Shown: positions 46,484 through 56,836, counted from the first letter of the stretch. The stretch is DNA of 64,000 nucleotides from Acetoanaerobium noterae (GCF_900168025.1 NZ_FUYN01000005.1:124001-188000), one strand, 5' to 3'. Notes: generated by a model from the sequence alone, not told the origin. Numbers and translations: made by a program.

Positions 46484-46840
46484 TTATGTTTCGCTTAAAA
46501 AAGAAAACCATTCGTTTTCTTTAAAACCAACCTTAATTTTATCTTTATAAACTAGAAAAGGTCTTTTTAATAACATTCCATCTGAAGCAAGAAGTTCAAG
46601 CTTCTCATCAATTGTCATTTTATCAATTTTATCTTTTAAATTTAGGTCTTTATAAACATTTCCAGAAGTATTAAAAAGCTTCTTAATATCTATATCACTA
46701 TTGCCATACCAGCTTGCTAATTCTAGCTTACTAGGATTTTCAGTTTTAATATCTCTATATAAATATGTGTATTGATTTTCTTTAAGCCATGCCTCGGCTT
46801 TTTTACATGTTGTTCATTTAGGATAGCAAATTAATATCAT
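46484..46840 (-). CDS. ArsC/Spx-family selenoprotein (UGA = selenocysteine at residue 9)
   Basis: A frame of 118 residues with a TGA at 46816-46814. The start ATG 46840 has AAGGAG upstream. Read through, it begins MILICYPK-U-TTCKKAEAWL, matching the CxxC redox site of the ArsC/Spx/YusI family with the first Cys replaced by selenocysteine (U9, C12). The rest is a full family member, with LLKRPFLVY and VGFKENEW near the end. A hairpin follows the UGA. Without recoding only an eight-residue peptide would be made, so gene finders miss it. Likely a thiol/selenol oxidoreductase; arsenate reduction is unproven. Confidence 0.88.
46784..46800 (-). promoter_or_regulatory. Putative bacterial SECIS hairpin of the ArsC/Spx-like gene
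   Basis: On the minus strand, AAGCC and GGCTT pair around GAGGCAT. The loop begins with G, 19 bases after the UGA, within the usual bacterial range. Confidence 0.65.
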
Positions 46841-47138
46841 ATAACTCTCTCCTTCTTTTTTCTTTTAAGTATAACACGATTACGTATATATAATTATATA
46901 TAAGAAACTATTTTGAATAGGATAATAGTCTAAACGCAAAATATATTTGATTTATATAAGTTAATTTTAGTGTTTTGTTAGCTTGTAGATATCTAGGCTA
47001 ATAATATATAATTGTATAAAATGATTAAATATTCTGTAATTTAATTTTATGAAGCTTGAATAATTCATTTATATGATTTACGAGAAAACAAATAGTATAA
47101 TTTTATGATACAAATATATTCTATTGGGGGGAAAGTAA
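46841..47138. other. Intergenic region upstream of the permease
   Basis: About 300 AT-rich bases without a gene. A near-palindrome at 46978-47001 (TTAGC..TAGATATCTA..GCTAA) could be an operator for the permease gene. No riboswitch or T-box pattern is seen. GGGGGGAAAG at the right end is the permease ribosome site. Confidence 0.45.
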
Positions 47139-48512
47139 ATGAATGAAGGTAATCATAATTTTGAAAGAGTTTTGTCAAAAAAAGACATAATCGCATTGGC
47201 TTTTGGAGCTATGATTGGGTGGGGATGGGTAGTACTCACTGGAGAATGGATAATGATGGCCGGAACACTAGGTGCAATACTGGGGTTTGTATTTGGTGGA
47301 ATAATGGTGTTGTTTGTTGGCTTAATTTATGCAGAGCTAACTTCTGCTATGCCGCAGTGCGGAGGAGAACATGTTTTTAGCTATAGAGCTTTGGGCGAAA
47401 AAGCTTCATTTTTTTGCACCTGGGCAATTGTTTTAGGATATATTTCAGTAGTAGCATTTGAGGCAGTAGCTTTTCCTACTGTTATTGAATATTTATTTCC
47501 CGCGTATCTAAAGGGATATATGTATTCAGTTGCTTCCTATGACATATACTTTACTTGGGTTATTGTTGGCTCAGTTAGTTCAATTATTATAACATTTGTA
47601 AATTACATAGGCGTGAAGCCTGCAGCATTTTTTCAAGGAATAGCTACAATTATGATTTTAATAGTAGGATTAATGCTTTTTACAGGAGCAATATTTAGTG
47701 GACACTCAGGAAATATTACTCCTTTATTTTCCAATGGTAAAAGCGGAATATTAGCAGTAACTTTAATGACACCTTTTTTATATGTTGGATTTGATGTTAT
47801 TCCTCAGGCAGCAGAGGAAATTAATGTCCCCTTTAATACCATTGGAAAAATTATAATATTATCTCTAGTTATGGCTATAGCTTGGTATACAATGATGATT
47901 TATAGCACTTCGGTTGGCTTATCTTATGAAGAATTATCACAATCAAAGCTTGCTACTGCAGATGCAATGAAAAATATTTACAACAGTCCTATCGCTTCAA
48001 AAATAATTATTATAGGAGGAATTGGAGGTATTTTGACAAGCTGGAACTCTTTCTTTGTAGGTGGAAGCAGAGCAATATATGCGATGGCAGAATCAAAAAT
48101 GTTACCTAGTTTTTTAGCTAAATTTCATCCAAAGTACAAAACACCAGTTAATGCAATTTTACTTATAGGTTTAATCTCCACATTATCGCCGCTTTTAGGC
48201 AGAAGAATGCTTGTTTGGCTTACAAATGCAGGATCTCTAGGAATAGTAAACTCATATCTAATGGTATCAATCTCATTTTTAGTATTAAGAAGAAAAGAAC
48301 CTAATCTAGATCGTCCTTATAAAGTGAAATATTATAAGCTTGTAGGAATAATGGCAATTATACTATGTTCTGCTATGATAATTTTATACTTGCCAGGCCA
48401 GCCATCATCACTAATTATGGCAGAATGGGCCATAGTAATCGGGTGGATAATCTTTGGAATTATACTATATACTTATACTAAATTCAAAAATCGTAAAGCA
48501 AATTTATCCTAA
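47139..48512 (+). CDS. APC-superfamily amino acid permease
   Basis: A protein of 457 residues with about 12 membrane segments. The first helix LAFGAMIGWGWVVLTGEW contains the broken-helix glycine motif of APC transporters; FDVIPQAAEEI lies mid-protein. Substrate unknown; amino acid or amine import or exchange is expected. The end overlaps the converging iron-sulfur gene by nine bases. Confidence 0.88.
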   Translation: MNEGNHNFERVLSKKDIIALAFGAMIGWGWVVLTGEWIMMAGTLGAILGFVFGGIMVLFVGLIYAELTSAMPQCGGEHVFSYRALGEKASFFCTWAIVLGYISVVAFEAVAFPTVIEYLFPAYLKGYMYSVASYDIYFTWVIVGSVSSIIITFVNYIGVKPAAFFQGIATIMILIVGLMLFTGAIFSGHSGNITPLFSNGKSGILAVTLMTPFLYVGFDVIPQAAEEINVPFNTIGKIIILSLVMAIAWYTMMIYSTSVGLSYEELSQSKLATADAMKNIYNSPIASKIIIIGGIGGILTSWNSFFVGGSRAIYAMAESKMLPSFLAKFHPKYKTPVNAILLIGLISTLSPLLGRRMLVWLTNAGSLGIVNSYLMVSISFLVLRRKEPNLDRPYKVKYYKLVGIMAIILCSAMIILYLPGQPSSLIMAEWAIVIGWIIFGIILYTYTKFKNRKANLS

Positions 48513-49760
48513 TTTTTCGATTAATCTAGCCAAATATTTAGACTGAAAAGTTTCGCTCACTAAAAGCTGGTTAACAAGAGGTAATTTAAGAAAAGCTCCA
48601 GTAAATGCAGCCATGAACTTATGGCTAAGCATAGCCTGATTATCAAAAATAAGGTTATGTAAAGTATTAGTTTCAATTGCTTCTAATACTAGCTTATGGA
48701 CAGTGTTTACTGGGGTAAAAATTTTAACATCTCTCTTGCTCATTTCTATTGCATTAATGGGGCATACTCTTTGGCACACTCCACATCCGAGGCAAAGCTC
48801 AGAATTTAGCACTACTTTATCTTTGTCATTAAAAACCTTAATTTCAAAGCATCCAACTGGACACACCGATACACATTTTTTACAGCTAATGCAGTTATCT
48901 AACTGATTTGCAATAAAGTTTGACGAAGATATTGTTTGAGGAATTCCCATTTTTTTAACACTTTTTAGTGCTACACAGCAACAAGAGCAACAGTTACAAA
49001 TAAAACCTACATCGTCCTTAACGTTTTCAGCAAATTGAATTAGATTATTATTATAAGCTGTTTTTAGTATTGAGAGAGCTTCATCATGATCTATAAGTCT
49101 TGCATACCCGTGCTTCGCTAAAGAAACAGACAAGTTGTTTAGAGATAGACACACCTCCTGTGGAGCATTACAATGCTGATTAAGGTGTTCAGCTTTATGT
49201 CTACAGTAACATCTGCTTACACCTATGCTTGTAGCATTGTTTAGAAGGCTAGTCGCCTTTTCATAATCTAGAACATAAACCTCATCAGTCTTATTAATAG
49301 CTTCTTCATTTATAAGAATTCTGCCTATAGGGGTCTTTAATGATAAGAGCTTTCTCATAAACTCTTCTTCAGTTTCGATATATTGATAAAATAACTCGCT
49401 TAATAATTTTTGATTAAAATGTCCTCCAGTTCTCATAAGAGCAAACTCAAAAAAACCTATCATAGGTGGTGGCATAACATACATTTGTTTTTTATTGTCA
49501 TTCATATCTAATAATAAGGCTTTGCTTGCCAGATTTTCAAGAATTAATAAAGTTTCGTCCTGAGATTTATTCCAGATTGTCGATGCCATTTTTACATCAA
49601 AGGGTTTAATAGGCAGCATAGAAACTAATTGAGCTTCTTCCTCTGTAAAAAAGACTTTCAATATCTCATATAGAGTTTCAGACTCAGGGGCTCCTTGTGG
49701 AAACTTATTATATCTATCAATTAAGCTTTTATAGCCAGATTTTCCTGTTAAGTGCGCCAT
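48504..49760 (-). CDS. Multi-cluster iron-sulfur protein with C-terminal 2x[4Fe-4S] ferredoxin domain
   Basis: A protein of 418 residues from ATG 49760. Two classical cluster motifs, CISCKKCVSVCPVGC and CLGCGVCQRVCPINA, lie at about 290-345. Before them come further cysteines in CYCRHKAEHLNQHC and the unusual run CNCCSCCC, which suggests an extra metal site. The N-terminal part is helical and winged-helix-like. It resembles clostridial 4Fe-4S proteins of unknown role; electron transfer coupled to sensing or a reductase is possible. Confidence 0.75.
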   Translation of the reverse strand: MAHLTGKSGYKSLIDRYNKFPQGAPESETLYEILKVFFTEEEAQLVSMLPIKPFDVKMASTIWNKSQDETLLILENLASKALLLDMNDNKKQMYVMPPPMIGFFEFALMRTGGHFNQKLLSELFYQYIETEEEFMRKLLSLKTPIGRILINEEAINKTDEVYVLDYEKATSLLNNATSIGVSRCYCRHKAEHLNQHCNAPQEVCLSLNNLSVSLAKHGYARLIDHDEALSILKTAYNNNLIQFAENVKDDVGFICNCCSCCCVALKSVKKMGIPQTISSSNFIANQLDNCISCKKCVSVCPVGCFEIKVFNDKDKVVLNSELCLGCGVCQRVCPINAIEMSKRDVKIFTPVNTVHKLVLEAIETNTLHNLIFDNQAMLSHKFMAAFTGAFLKLPLVNQLLVSETFQSKYLARLIEKLG

Positions 49761-49870
49761 TATACGTAATCCGCCTTTCATAATAAAGGTGCTATAGCTA
49801 ATAATATGTTATTCTAATCTTTTTATTATATTAATGCAATCATAAGAGGAATAAATTTTATTAATTAGAA

Positions 49871-49905
49871 AGACCACTTTTAGATTAACATCCATCAAGT
49901 GGTCT
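49871..49905 (-). terminator. Terminator of the maltodextrin operon
   Basis: AGACCACTT and AAGTGGTCT form a 9-bp stem downstream of the phosphorylase gene. The following T-tract on the minus strand is weak. Confidence 0.6.
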
Positions 49906-49951
49906 ACTTATAATTTTTTAAAATATTCAGGTTTAATAAAAAAATTGAAGC

Positions 49952-52318
49952 TTATACATGCCAAATTTCCTTAGCATAGTCTTGTATAGTTCTATCAGAA
50001 CTGAACTTGCCTGCATTACACATATTAATATAACATTTTTTTCTAAACTCATATTTGGATGAAAAATCACTATTTACTTTAATTCTTGTCTCTACATATG
50101 ACATAAAATCATGTAGTAGGTAGTAGTGGTCAGCCGTATGCCAACTAGCACCTTTTAATATAGAATCGTAGAGCTCCTTAAAGCCTTTAGTTTTACAGTC
50201 TTTAAGGGTACCATCTATAAGCATATCTAATACTGCTTTAACTTTAGGATTTGATTTATAAATGTCTATAGGACTATATGATTTAGAAATGCTACTTATT
50301 TCATCAACAGTTGCTCCAAAAATGTAATTGTTTTCCCTGCCTGCTTCTTGGACGATTTCGACATTTGCACCATCCAATGTTCCTAGTGTAACTGCACCAT
50401 TAAGCATAAATTTCATATTTCCAGTTCCACTAGCCTCTGTTCCTGCTGTTGATATTTGCTCAGAAATATCAGCTGCAGCAACTAATTTTTCAGCATAGGA
50501 TACATTATAGTTGCTAACAAAAACAACTTTGATTTTTGAACTTACTAGCGGGTCATTATCAATGAGATTGCCAACTTCATTAATTAATTTGATTATACTT
50601 TTAGCTCTCTTATATCCTGGAGCTGCTTTAGCTCCAAAAATAAAGGTTGTTTTATTAAAGTTATTCAAATTACCTGATTTAATTTCATTGTACATATATA
50701 AAATCGTTAAAATATTTAGCAATTGTCTTTTGTATTCGTGTAGCCTTTTAATTTGAATATCATAAATACTTTGAGGGTCAATTGCAATACCTTCTTTTCT
50801 AAAAATATAGTCAGCTAATTGGTGTTTCTTTATTTGCTTAATATTTGAAAACTCTTCAATAATAGAAGTGCTCTTAGAAAGCGGTTCTAATTTCTTTAAA
50901 TCAGATAAGTTTGTTATCCAGTTTTCATTTCCAAGATTATTACTAATAAAGGAAGATAATTCTCTATTACATAATGCTAGCCATCTGCGTTGAGTTATTC
51001 CGTTTGTTTTATTTTGAAACTTGGAAGGATATAATTGATAGAAGTCTTTTAGTACATCACTTTTTATTATATCTGTGTGAATTTGAGCCACTCCATTTAC
51101 ATAGCTAGAACCGTAAATAGCCATATGAGCCATATGAAGTGTATTTTTATTTATTATTTTTGTTCTATTAGATAAAGCTTTACTAATAATTTTATTTTTT
51201 ACTAAATCCTTTTTTTCTTCTTCAAAATTATTGTGAATTTGTTTTATAATTTCATAGATTCTTGGAAGGAGTTCTTTTATTAAGCCGATATCCCATTTTT
51301 CTAATGCCTCTTGCATTATTGTATGATTTGTATATGCAAAGGTTTTTTTACAAATATCAAGCGCAGATTCAAAACTAAGTTTTTCCTCATCAACTAAAAG
51401 CCTTATAAGCTCAGGAATTGCAATTGTAGGATGAGTGTCATTAAGCTGGATTACGTTATACTTAGCAAAATCTAATAAATCCTCAGAATGATTTCTTTTA
51501 AACTTTCTAATTAAATCCTGTAGTGAAGCACTACTGAAAAAGTATTGCTGTCTAAATCTTAATTTTTTTCCATCTAAAGTATCATCGTTTGGATACAAGA
51601 CTCTAGAAATATCCTCAGCTTTATTTTTTTCTTTTACAGCCAAATCATAGTTTTGGTCATTAAATAAATTAAAATCAAATTCATTGACTGGCTCAGCTTG
51701 CCAAAGCCTTAGGGTAGAAATATTATTTCCCTTATACCCTATAATAGGTATATCATAGGGAACAGCAATAACGTTTTGGTCACTAAACTTTACTAACACT
51801 GAGTCTTCATATTTTCTTAATGACCATGGATCACCATATTTTGACCAATCATCAGCTTTTTCAATTTGAAATCCATCTTGAAATTCTTGTTTAAATAATC
51901 CAAACTTATATCTTATTCCATATCCGTCTAAAGGAATATCCATAGTTGCAGCACTTTCAATAAAGCAAGCAGCAAGTCTACCAAGCCCCCCGTTACCTAG
52001 AGCAGCATCTTCAATCTCTTCTAAAATTCCAAAATCAACATTAAGATCTTTTAGTTTATTGTTTATTTCATCAAGGATCCCTAAATTTAACAAGTTATTT
52101 TGAATTGAACGGCCAATTAAAAACTCGGCAGAAAAATAATATGCTTTTCTATTTTTATCACTCATTATTTTTAATTCCTGCCACTTGCCGCCTATTTCTT
52201 CCCTTATTGACTCTGAAAGTGAATTGTGAAGCTGCCAAGCAAGGGCGTTTGAAAGCTCTTTTCCGTATTCAATTTTACATTTATCTTGTGCTGATTTAAT
52301 CACTTTATTTATATCCAT
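49952..52318 (-). CDS. Glycogen/maltodextrin phosphorylase
   Basis: A protein of 788 residues. The PLP lysine lies in EASGTGNMKFMLNG, followed by LGTLDGANVEI; ALGNGGLGRLAACF is the N-terminal family block. It releases glucose-1-phosphate from alpha-1,4-glucans. As last gene of the mal operon it probably acts on imported maltodextrins together with MalQ, so MalP is the likeliest role, but a glycogen role cannot be excluded. Confidence 0.92.
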   Translation of the reverse strand: MDINKVIKSAQDKCKIEYGKELSNALAWQLHNSLSESIREEIGGKWQELKIMSDKNRKAYYFSAEFLIGRSIQNNLLNLGILDEINNKLKDLNVDFGILEEIEDAALGNGGLGRLAACFIESAATMDIPLDGYGIRYKFGLFKQEFQDGFQIEKADDWSKYGDPWSLRKYEDSVLVKFSDQNVIAVPYDIPIIGYKGNNISTLRLWQAEPVNEFDFNLFNDQNYDLAVKEKNKAEDISRVLYPNDDTLDGKKLRFRQQYFFSSASLQDLIRKFKRNHSEDLLDFAKYNVIQLNDTHPTIAIPELIRLLVDEEKLSFESALDICKKTFAYTNHTIMQEALEKWDIGLIKELLPRIYEIIKQIHNNFEEEKKDLVKNKIISKALSNRTKIINKNTLHMAHMAIYGSSYVNGVAQIHTDIIKSDVLKDFYQLYPSKFQNKTNGITQRRWLALCNRELSSFISNNLGNENWITNLSDLKKLEPLSKSTSIIEEFSNIKQIKKHQLADYIFRKEGIAIDPQSIYDIQIKRLHEYKRQLLNILTILYMYNEIKSGNLNNFNKTTFIFGAKAAPGYKRAKSIIKLINEVGNLIDNDPLVSSKIKVVFVSNYNVSYAEKLVAAADISEQISTAGTEASGTGNMKFMLNGAVTLGTLDGANVEIVQEAGRENNYIFGATVDEISSISKSYSPIDIYKSNPKVKAVLDMLIDGTLKDCKTKGFKELYDSILKGASWHTADHYYLLHDFMSYVETRIKVNSDFSSKYEFRKKCYINMCNAGKFSSDRTIQDYAKEIWHV

Positions 52319-52322
52319 ATAT

Positions 52323-53438
52323 TTACCTCACAGCAATTGCGTTCTCAGTTTCAATATCAAAAAGATGAACATTTGTAGTATTAATTCCTAGGCTTACAAC
52401 ATCACCAATTTTTGCATTTGTTCTTGGAGGAATTTTGGCGATTGCTTTTTCATTATTTATATCAAGATATAAATAAACTTCGGAGCCCATAGGTTCGCTT
52501 AACTCGACTAAAGCATTAACAAAGCTTAAGGTTTCTTTAGCTTGAGTACTTTGCTCATCGTGTAATTCTTCAGGTCTAATGCCCATTAAAACCTCTTTGC
52601 CATCATAATTGCTCAAGTTCTTTGACTTATCAGTGCTCCAATTAATTGGTATCTTATAATCTCCCAATCTAGCTATAAAATTCTCATTATTCTTTTCAAT
52701 CTTAACCTTAAAAAAATTCATTTGTGGAGATCCTATAAAACCTGCTACAAATAAATTTACAGGATAATCATATAAATTTTGTGGAGTATCAACTTGTTGA
52801 ACTAAACCATCCTTCATGACTACGATTCTATCTCCCATTGTCATAGCCTCAGTCTGGTCATGAGTTACGTATATAAAAGTAGTTCCAAGTCTTTTGTGAA
52901 GTTTGCTTATCTCGCTTCTCATAGCTGTACGTAGTTTTGCATCGAGATTAGAAAGTGGCTCGTCAAGAAGAAAAACTTTAGGATTTCTAACCATAGCTCT
53001 TCCTAGTGCTACTCTTTGTCTTTGACCACCAGATAAAGCCTTTGGTTTTCTTTCTAATAAATGTTCTATATCTAGAATCTTTGCTGCCTCGCGTACTCTT
53101 TTATCAATTTCGCTTTTATCAACTTTCTGTAAAGTTAAAGAAAATGCCATATTTTTATATACACTCATGTGAGGATAAAGAGCATAGCTTTGAAATACCA
53201 TAGCAATATCTCTATCTTTTGGAGGAACATTATTTACTAATTTATCTCCAATATAAAGTTCGCCTTTTGATATATCCTCTAGACCTGCAATCATCCTAAG
53301 AGTAGTTGATTTACCACAACCAGATGGTCCAACTAGAATTATAAACTCTTTATCTTGAATTTCCAGATTAAAATCCTTTACAGCTGTAACATCTCCTGGA
53401 TAAATCTTATGGATGTTTTTTAGGGTTATATTAGCCAT
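52323..53438 (-). CDS. ABC transporter ATPase of the MsmX/MalK type
   Basis: A protein of 371 residues. Walker A GPSGCGKST near 38-46, signature LSGGQRQRVALGRA, Walker B FLLDEPLSNLD, switch His in THDQ, and a C-terminal TOBE/MalK regulatory domain. It should power the MalFG permease encoded in the same operon; MsmX-type ATPases often serve several sugar importers. Confidence 0.94.
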   Translation of the reverse strand: MANITLKNIHKIYPGDVTAVKDFNLEIQDKEFIILVGPSGCGKSTTLRMIAGLEDISKGELYIGDKLVNNVPPKDRDIAMVFQSYALYPHMSVYKNMAFSLTLQKVDKSEIDKRVREAAKILDIEHLLERKPKALSGGQRQRVALGRAMVRNPKVFLLDEPLSNLDAKLRTAMRSEISKLHKRLGTTFIYVTHDQTEAMTMGDRIVVMKDGLVQQVDTPQNLYDYPVNLFVAGFIGSPQMNFFKVKIEKNNENFIARLGDYKIPINWSTDKSKNLSNYDGKEVLMGIRPEELHDEQSTQAKETLSFVNALVELSEPMGSEVYLYLDINNEKAIAKIPPRTNAKIGDVVSLGINTTNVHLFDIETENAIAVR

Positions 53439-53447
53439 AATTTTCTC

Positions 53448-54944
53448 CTATCTTTTTGTTATCTTAATTAAATTTTCTATTTTGTGTATTAAATCATCAC
53501 TGATTTGATTTGGTAATAATCTCCAGCACCAGTTTCCACCAATGGTTGATGGAACATTCATTCTGGCAGAATTATCAAGCTCTAGATAGTCTTGTATTTG
53601 GAATATCACGGTATTTGCTTTTGATTTAAACCCAGATTCAATAACTTTCCACACAAAAAATCTATTCTGCTTAATATCAAGCATTTTTCTAGCTTTAGCT
53701 CTGGATTTAGAATCTAGATTTTGAAAATATCCTCTAAGAGTTTCATTATCGTGAGTGCCACCGTAAACAACAGAGTTCGAAGGACAATGCTTAGCTAGAT
53801 TCTCGTTTCTAGCATCTGAATCAAATCCAAATTGTAAGAGCCTCATACCTGGATAACCACTATCTTTTAAAAGCTGCTTAACCTTCTGGGTAACAACCCC
53901 TAGGTCTTCAGCAATGATTTTTGAACTTCCAATTTCTTCATTAATAGAATTAATTAAATCATGACCTGGGCCATCTTTCCAAAAACCATTCATAGCAGTT
54001 TCTTCACCATATTTTATAGAATAATAATGAACTATTCCAATGAAGTGGTCTATCCTTATGATGTCGTATAAAAGAGCTGAATATTTCATTCTTTTACGCC
54101 ACCAGCTAAAGTTATCGGCTTTCATATAATCCCAATCATAAAGTGGATTTCCCCAAAGCTGGCCAGTTGATGAAAACATATCTGGTGGAACTCCAGCTAC
54201 CATAGTTGGTTTTTTGCTCTCATCCATTTGAAACTCTTTTAAATTTGCCCAAACATCGGAACTGTCAAGAGCAACATAAATTGGTATATCGCCGATTATA
54301 GTTATATTCTTATTATGTGCATATTTCTTTAATTGATTTAGCTGAACAATGAACTTGAATTGTAGGAATTTCCAAAACATTATATCATCTGATAATTTTA
54401 TTCTATAGTTTTCCAAAGCATCCTTATCTCTGTTTCTTATATCCTCTGGCCATTTAAGCCATTCTACACCTTTGAATAAATCTTTTATAGCCATATAGTC
54501 ACTATAATCATCTAACCAAAAGCTATTAGCATCACAAAATTCAATAAAGGATTCATCAGATGTATTGAAATTTTTAAAGGCAACTCTTAAAACACTGTAT
54601 CTATTCTCATATATCTTTCCATAATCGATTAGGTTTGGGTTATCTCCCCAATTTATTTTTTCGATATCCCTAATATCTAAAAGATTTTCTTCAATCAAGA
54701 AATCAAAATCTATAAAATATGGATTTCCAGCAAATGCAGAGAAACTTTGATATGGACTATCACCATAACCTGTAGGTCCAATAGGAAGTACCTGCCAATA
54801 TTTTTGGCCAGATTTATGTAGAAAGTCAACAAAGTCATATGCGGCCTTACCAAATGTTCCTATTCCATAGTTAGACGGCAGACTTGCAACTGGAAGCAAA
54901 GTACCTGCGCCTCTTTCAAAAGGTTCTTGTATTTTATTTATCAT
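53448..54944 (-). CDS. malQ: 4-alpha-glucanotransferase
   Basis: A protein of 498 residues from ATG 54944 (AAGGA upstream). GH77 landmarks: RGAGTLLPVASLPSNYGIG, SPYQSFSAFAGNP, RIDHFIG with the nucleophile Asp, AEDLGVVT with the acid Glu, and GTHDNETLRG. It rearranges maltodextrins so that the phosphorylase can degrade them. Confidence 0.94.
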   Translation of the reverse strand: MINKIQEPFERGAGTLLPVASLPSNYGIGTFGKAAYDFVDFLHKSGQKYWQVLPIGPTGYGDSPYQSFSAFAGNPYFIDFDFLIEENLLDIRDIEKINWGDNPNLIDYGKIYENRYSVLRVAFKNFNTSDESFIEFCDANSFWLDDYSDYMAIKDLFKGVEWLKWPEDIRNRDKDALENYRIKLSDDIMFWKFLQFKFIVQLNQLKKYAHNKNITIIGDIPIYVALDSSDVWANLKEFQMDESKKPTMVAGVPPDMFSSTGQLWGNPLYDWDYMKADNFSWWRKRMKYSALLYDIIRIDHFIGIVHYYSIKYGEETAMNGFWKDGPGHDLINSINEEIGSSKIIAEDLGVVTQKVKQLLKDSGYPGMRLLQFGFDSDARNENLAKHCPSNSVVYGGTHDNETLRGYFQNLDSKSRAKARKMLDIKQNRFFVWKVIESGFKSKANTVIFQIQDYLELDNSARMNVPSTIGGNWCWRLLPNQISDDLIHKIENLIKITKR

Positions 54945-54979
54945 GTATTTCAATTCCTTATCTTAATATATTATTTTAA

Positions 54980-55984
54980 TTAAATCCGAATTACACTTTC
55001 ACCTTCCATAAGTTTGAACGGAAGAACTTTATGAATAGGATCTAGATTTTTTTCAATTTGAGAAGTTATTATTTTAACTGCATTTAATGCTATTTGATCC
55101 TGTAACTGAAGTATAGTCGTTAATTTTGGATTGTAATAATTAACAAGCTCTATTCCATCATACCCAATTACTGAAATGTCGCTTGGAATAGAAATTTTTG
55201 AATCTGTCATTGCTCTCATTGCTCCTATTGCCATAACGTCACTCATTGCGAAAATAGCAGTTATTCCAAGTTTTTTGTTAATAAGTCTTTGGCAAGCTTT
55301 ATAAGAGCTTTCAAAAGAATATCGAGCTGGTTCAAAATGTGATGAAATATCAAAGTTGATTTTATGTTTATATAATGTTTTTATAATACTTTTTAAGCGT
55401 ACCTCACTAATATTAGAAGAATCAGCATTTCCACCTATGATTCCAATATTTGTATGGCCTTTTTCAATTAAATATTCAATAGCGAACTCAACGGCTTTTT
55501 TGTCATTCGTGGTAACGCTTGATAAGTTGCTAAAATTCAATTGACTAGCTGAGTTTGTAACTAAAATAGATGGAATATCAATTTTTGAAAAATGATCTTG
55601 AAAATTTTTCAGATTCCCACCTAAGAACATTATCCCTTGAGGTTTTTTTTCGTTACAGAATATTCTAGCTTGCTGAACCTCATTTTCATCCTCATCCAAA
55701 TAATTCACTATAGTGATATAACCAGAATCTTCAATAAGAGGTTGAATTTTTTCTAAAATAGAATGGAAAAGAAAATTGAATGTTCCTTTAACAAATATTC
55801 CAATTGTATTAGTGTTTTGTTGCTTTAAATGCTTGGCATTACTGTTGGGCACAAATTTTCTTTTTTCAATTATATCTAAAACCTTTAATTTAGTTTTTTC
55901 ACTGACATCAGGATGATTGTTCAAAACTCTTGAAACAGTGCTAACAGCCACACCTGCTTCTTTTGCTATATCTTTTATAGTCAC
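54980..55984 (-). CDS. LacI-family transcriptional regulator of the maltodextrin operon
   Basis: A protein of about 334 residues. Helix-turn-helix TIKDIAKEAGVAVSTVSRVLNN at the N-terminus, then a periplasmic-binding-like sugar domain. The start is GTG 55984 or one of two nearby GTGs, with GGTGAT upstream. Being inside the operon it probably represses it by binding the palindromes at 59151-59178; maltose or maltodextrin as inducer is inferred. Confidence 0.88.
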   Translation of the reverse strand: MTIKDIAKEAGVAVSTVSRVLNNHPDVSEKTKLKVLDIIEKRKFVPNSNAKHLKQQNTNTIGIFVKGTFNFLFHSILEKIQPLIEDSGYITIVNYLDEDENEVQQARIFCNEKKPQGIMFLGGNLKNFQDHFSKIDIPSILVTNSASQLNFSNLSSVTTNDKKAVEFAIEYLIEKGHTNIGIIGGNADSSNISEVRLKSIIKTLYKHKINFDISSHFEPARYSFESSYKACQRLINKKLGITAIFAMSDVMAIGAMRAMTDSKISIPSDISVIGYDGIELVNYYNPKLTTILQLQDQIALNAVKIITSQIEKNLDPIHKVLPFKLMEGESVIRI

Positions 55985-55999
55985 CACTATAATCACCTA

Positions 56000-56836
56000 C
56001 TATCCTTTAACTGCTCCAGAAATTACTCCCTTTATTATATACTTTTGCGCTGATAAATAGAAAACTACTATAGGAATAATAGCAAGGATTAACATTGCCA
56101 TAAGTGATCCCATATCTCTTGAACCATATCCTCCTTGTAAATACTGAATTGCAACAGGAAGAGTTCTATACTTGTTTCCTATAACTAAATAAGGAAGCAA
56201 ATAGTCATTCCAAATCCACATAGTATTTAATATTGATACTGTAATTGCTGTAGGTTTTAAAATAGGAAAAACTACCAAAAAAAAAGTTTGAATTGGATTA
56301 CAGCCATCTATCATAGCCGCCTCTTCAATTTCTAAAGGTATACTTTTAATAAATCCAGCAAACATAAAAACCGAAAGACCTGCACCAAATCCTAAATAAA
56401 TGAGTATCATTCCAACTGGATTATCAAGTCTTAAAACATTAACCGTTTTAGACATGGTAAACATAACCATTTGAAAAGGTACTATCATACTAAAAGCAAA
56501 AAGATAATACATAAGTGATGTTATTTTACTTTTCACCCTTGTGATGTACCATGCAGTCATTGATGTACAAATAGTAATCAGCAAAACAGAGCCGACTGTA
56601 ATGAAAAGGGAATACCCAAATGCTGAAAAAAAGTTTATTTTTTCTATACCATTTAGATAATTTGTAAATCCAACAAAAGTTTGCTCGGTCGGGAAAGAAA
56701 ATGGAGCATCAGATATAAAAAATTGTCCTTTAAAGGAATTCATTAATACAATGAAAATTGGAACTAAAAATGTAATTGCTAAAATCGTCATAAAGAAAAA
56801 TAATACATTATTGCTCTTTTTTTGATTTTCAACCAT
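56000..56836 (-). CDS. Maltodextrin ABC permease, MalG-like
   Basis: A protein of 278 residues from ATG 56836 (GGAGAG upstream). Six membrane helices; the EAA loop EIEEAAMIDGCNPIQTFFLVVFPILKP that contacts the ATPase is clear in its middle (starting near residue 170). It starts one base after malF ends, pairs with it and moves sugar delivered by the binding protein. Confidence 0.92.
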   Translation of the reverse strand: MVENQKKSNNVLFFFMTILAITFLVPIFIVLMNSFKGQFFISDAPFSFPTEQTFVGFTNYLNGIEKINFFSAFGYSLFITVGSVLLITICTSMTAWYITRVKSKITSLMYYLFAFSMIVPFQMVMFTMSKTVNVLRLDNPVGMILIYLGFGAGLSVFMFAGFIKSIPLEIEEAAMIDGCNPIQTFFLVVFPILKPTAITVSILNTMWIWNDYLLPYLVIGNKYRTLPVAIQYLQGGYGSRDMGSLMAMLILAIIPIVVFYLSAQKYIIKGVISGAVKG

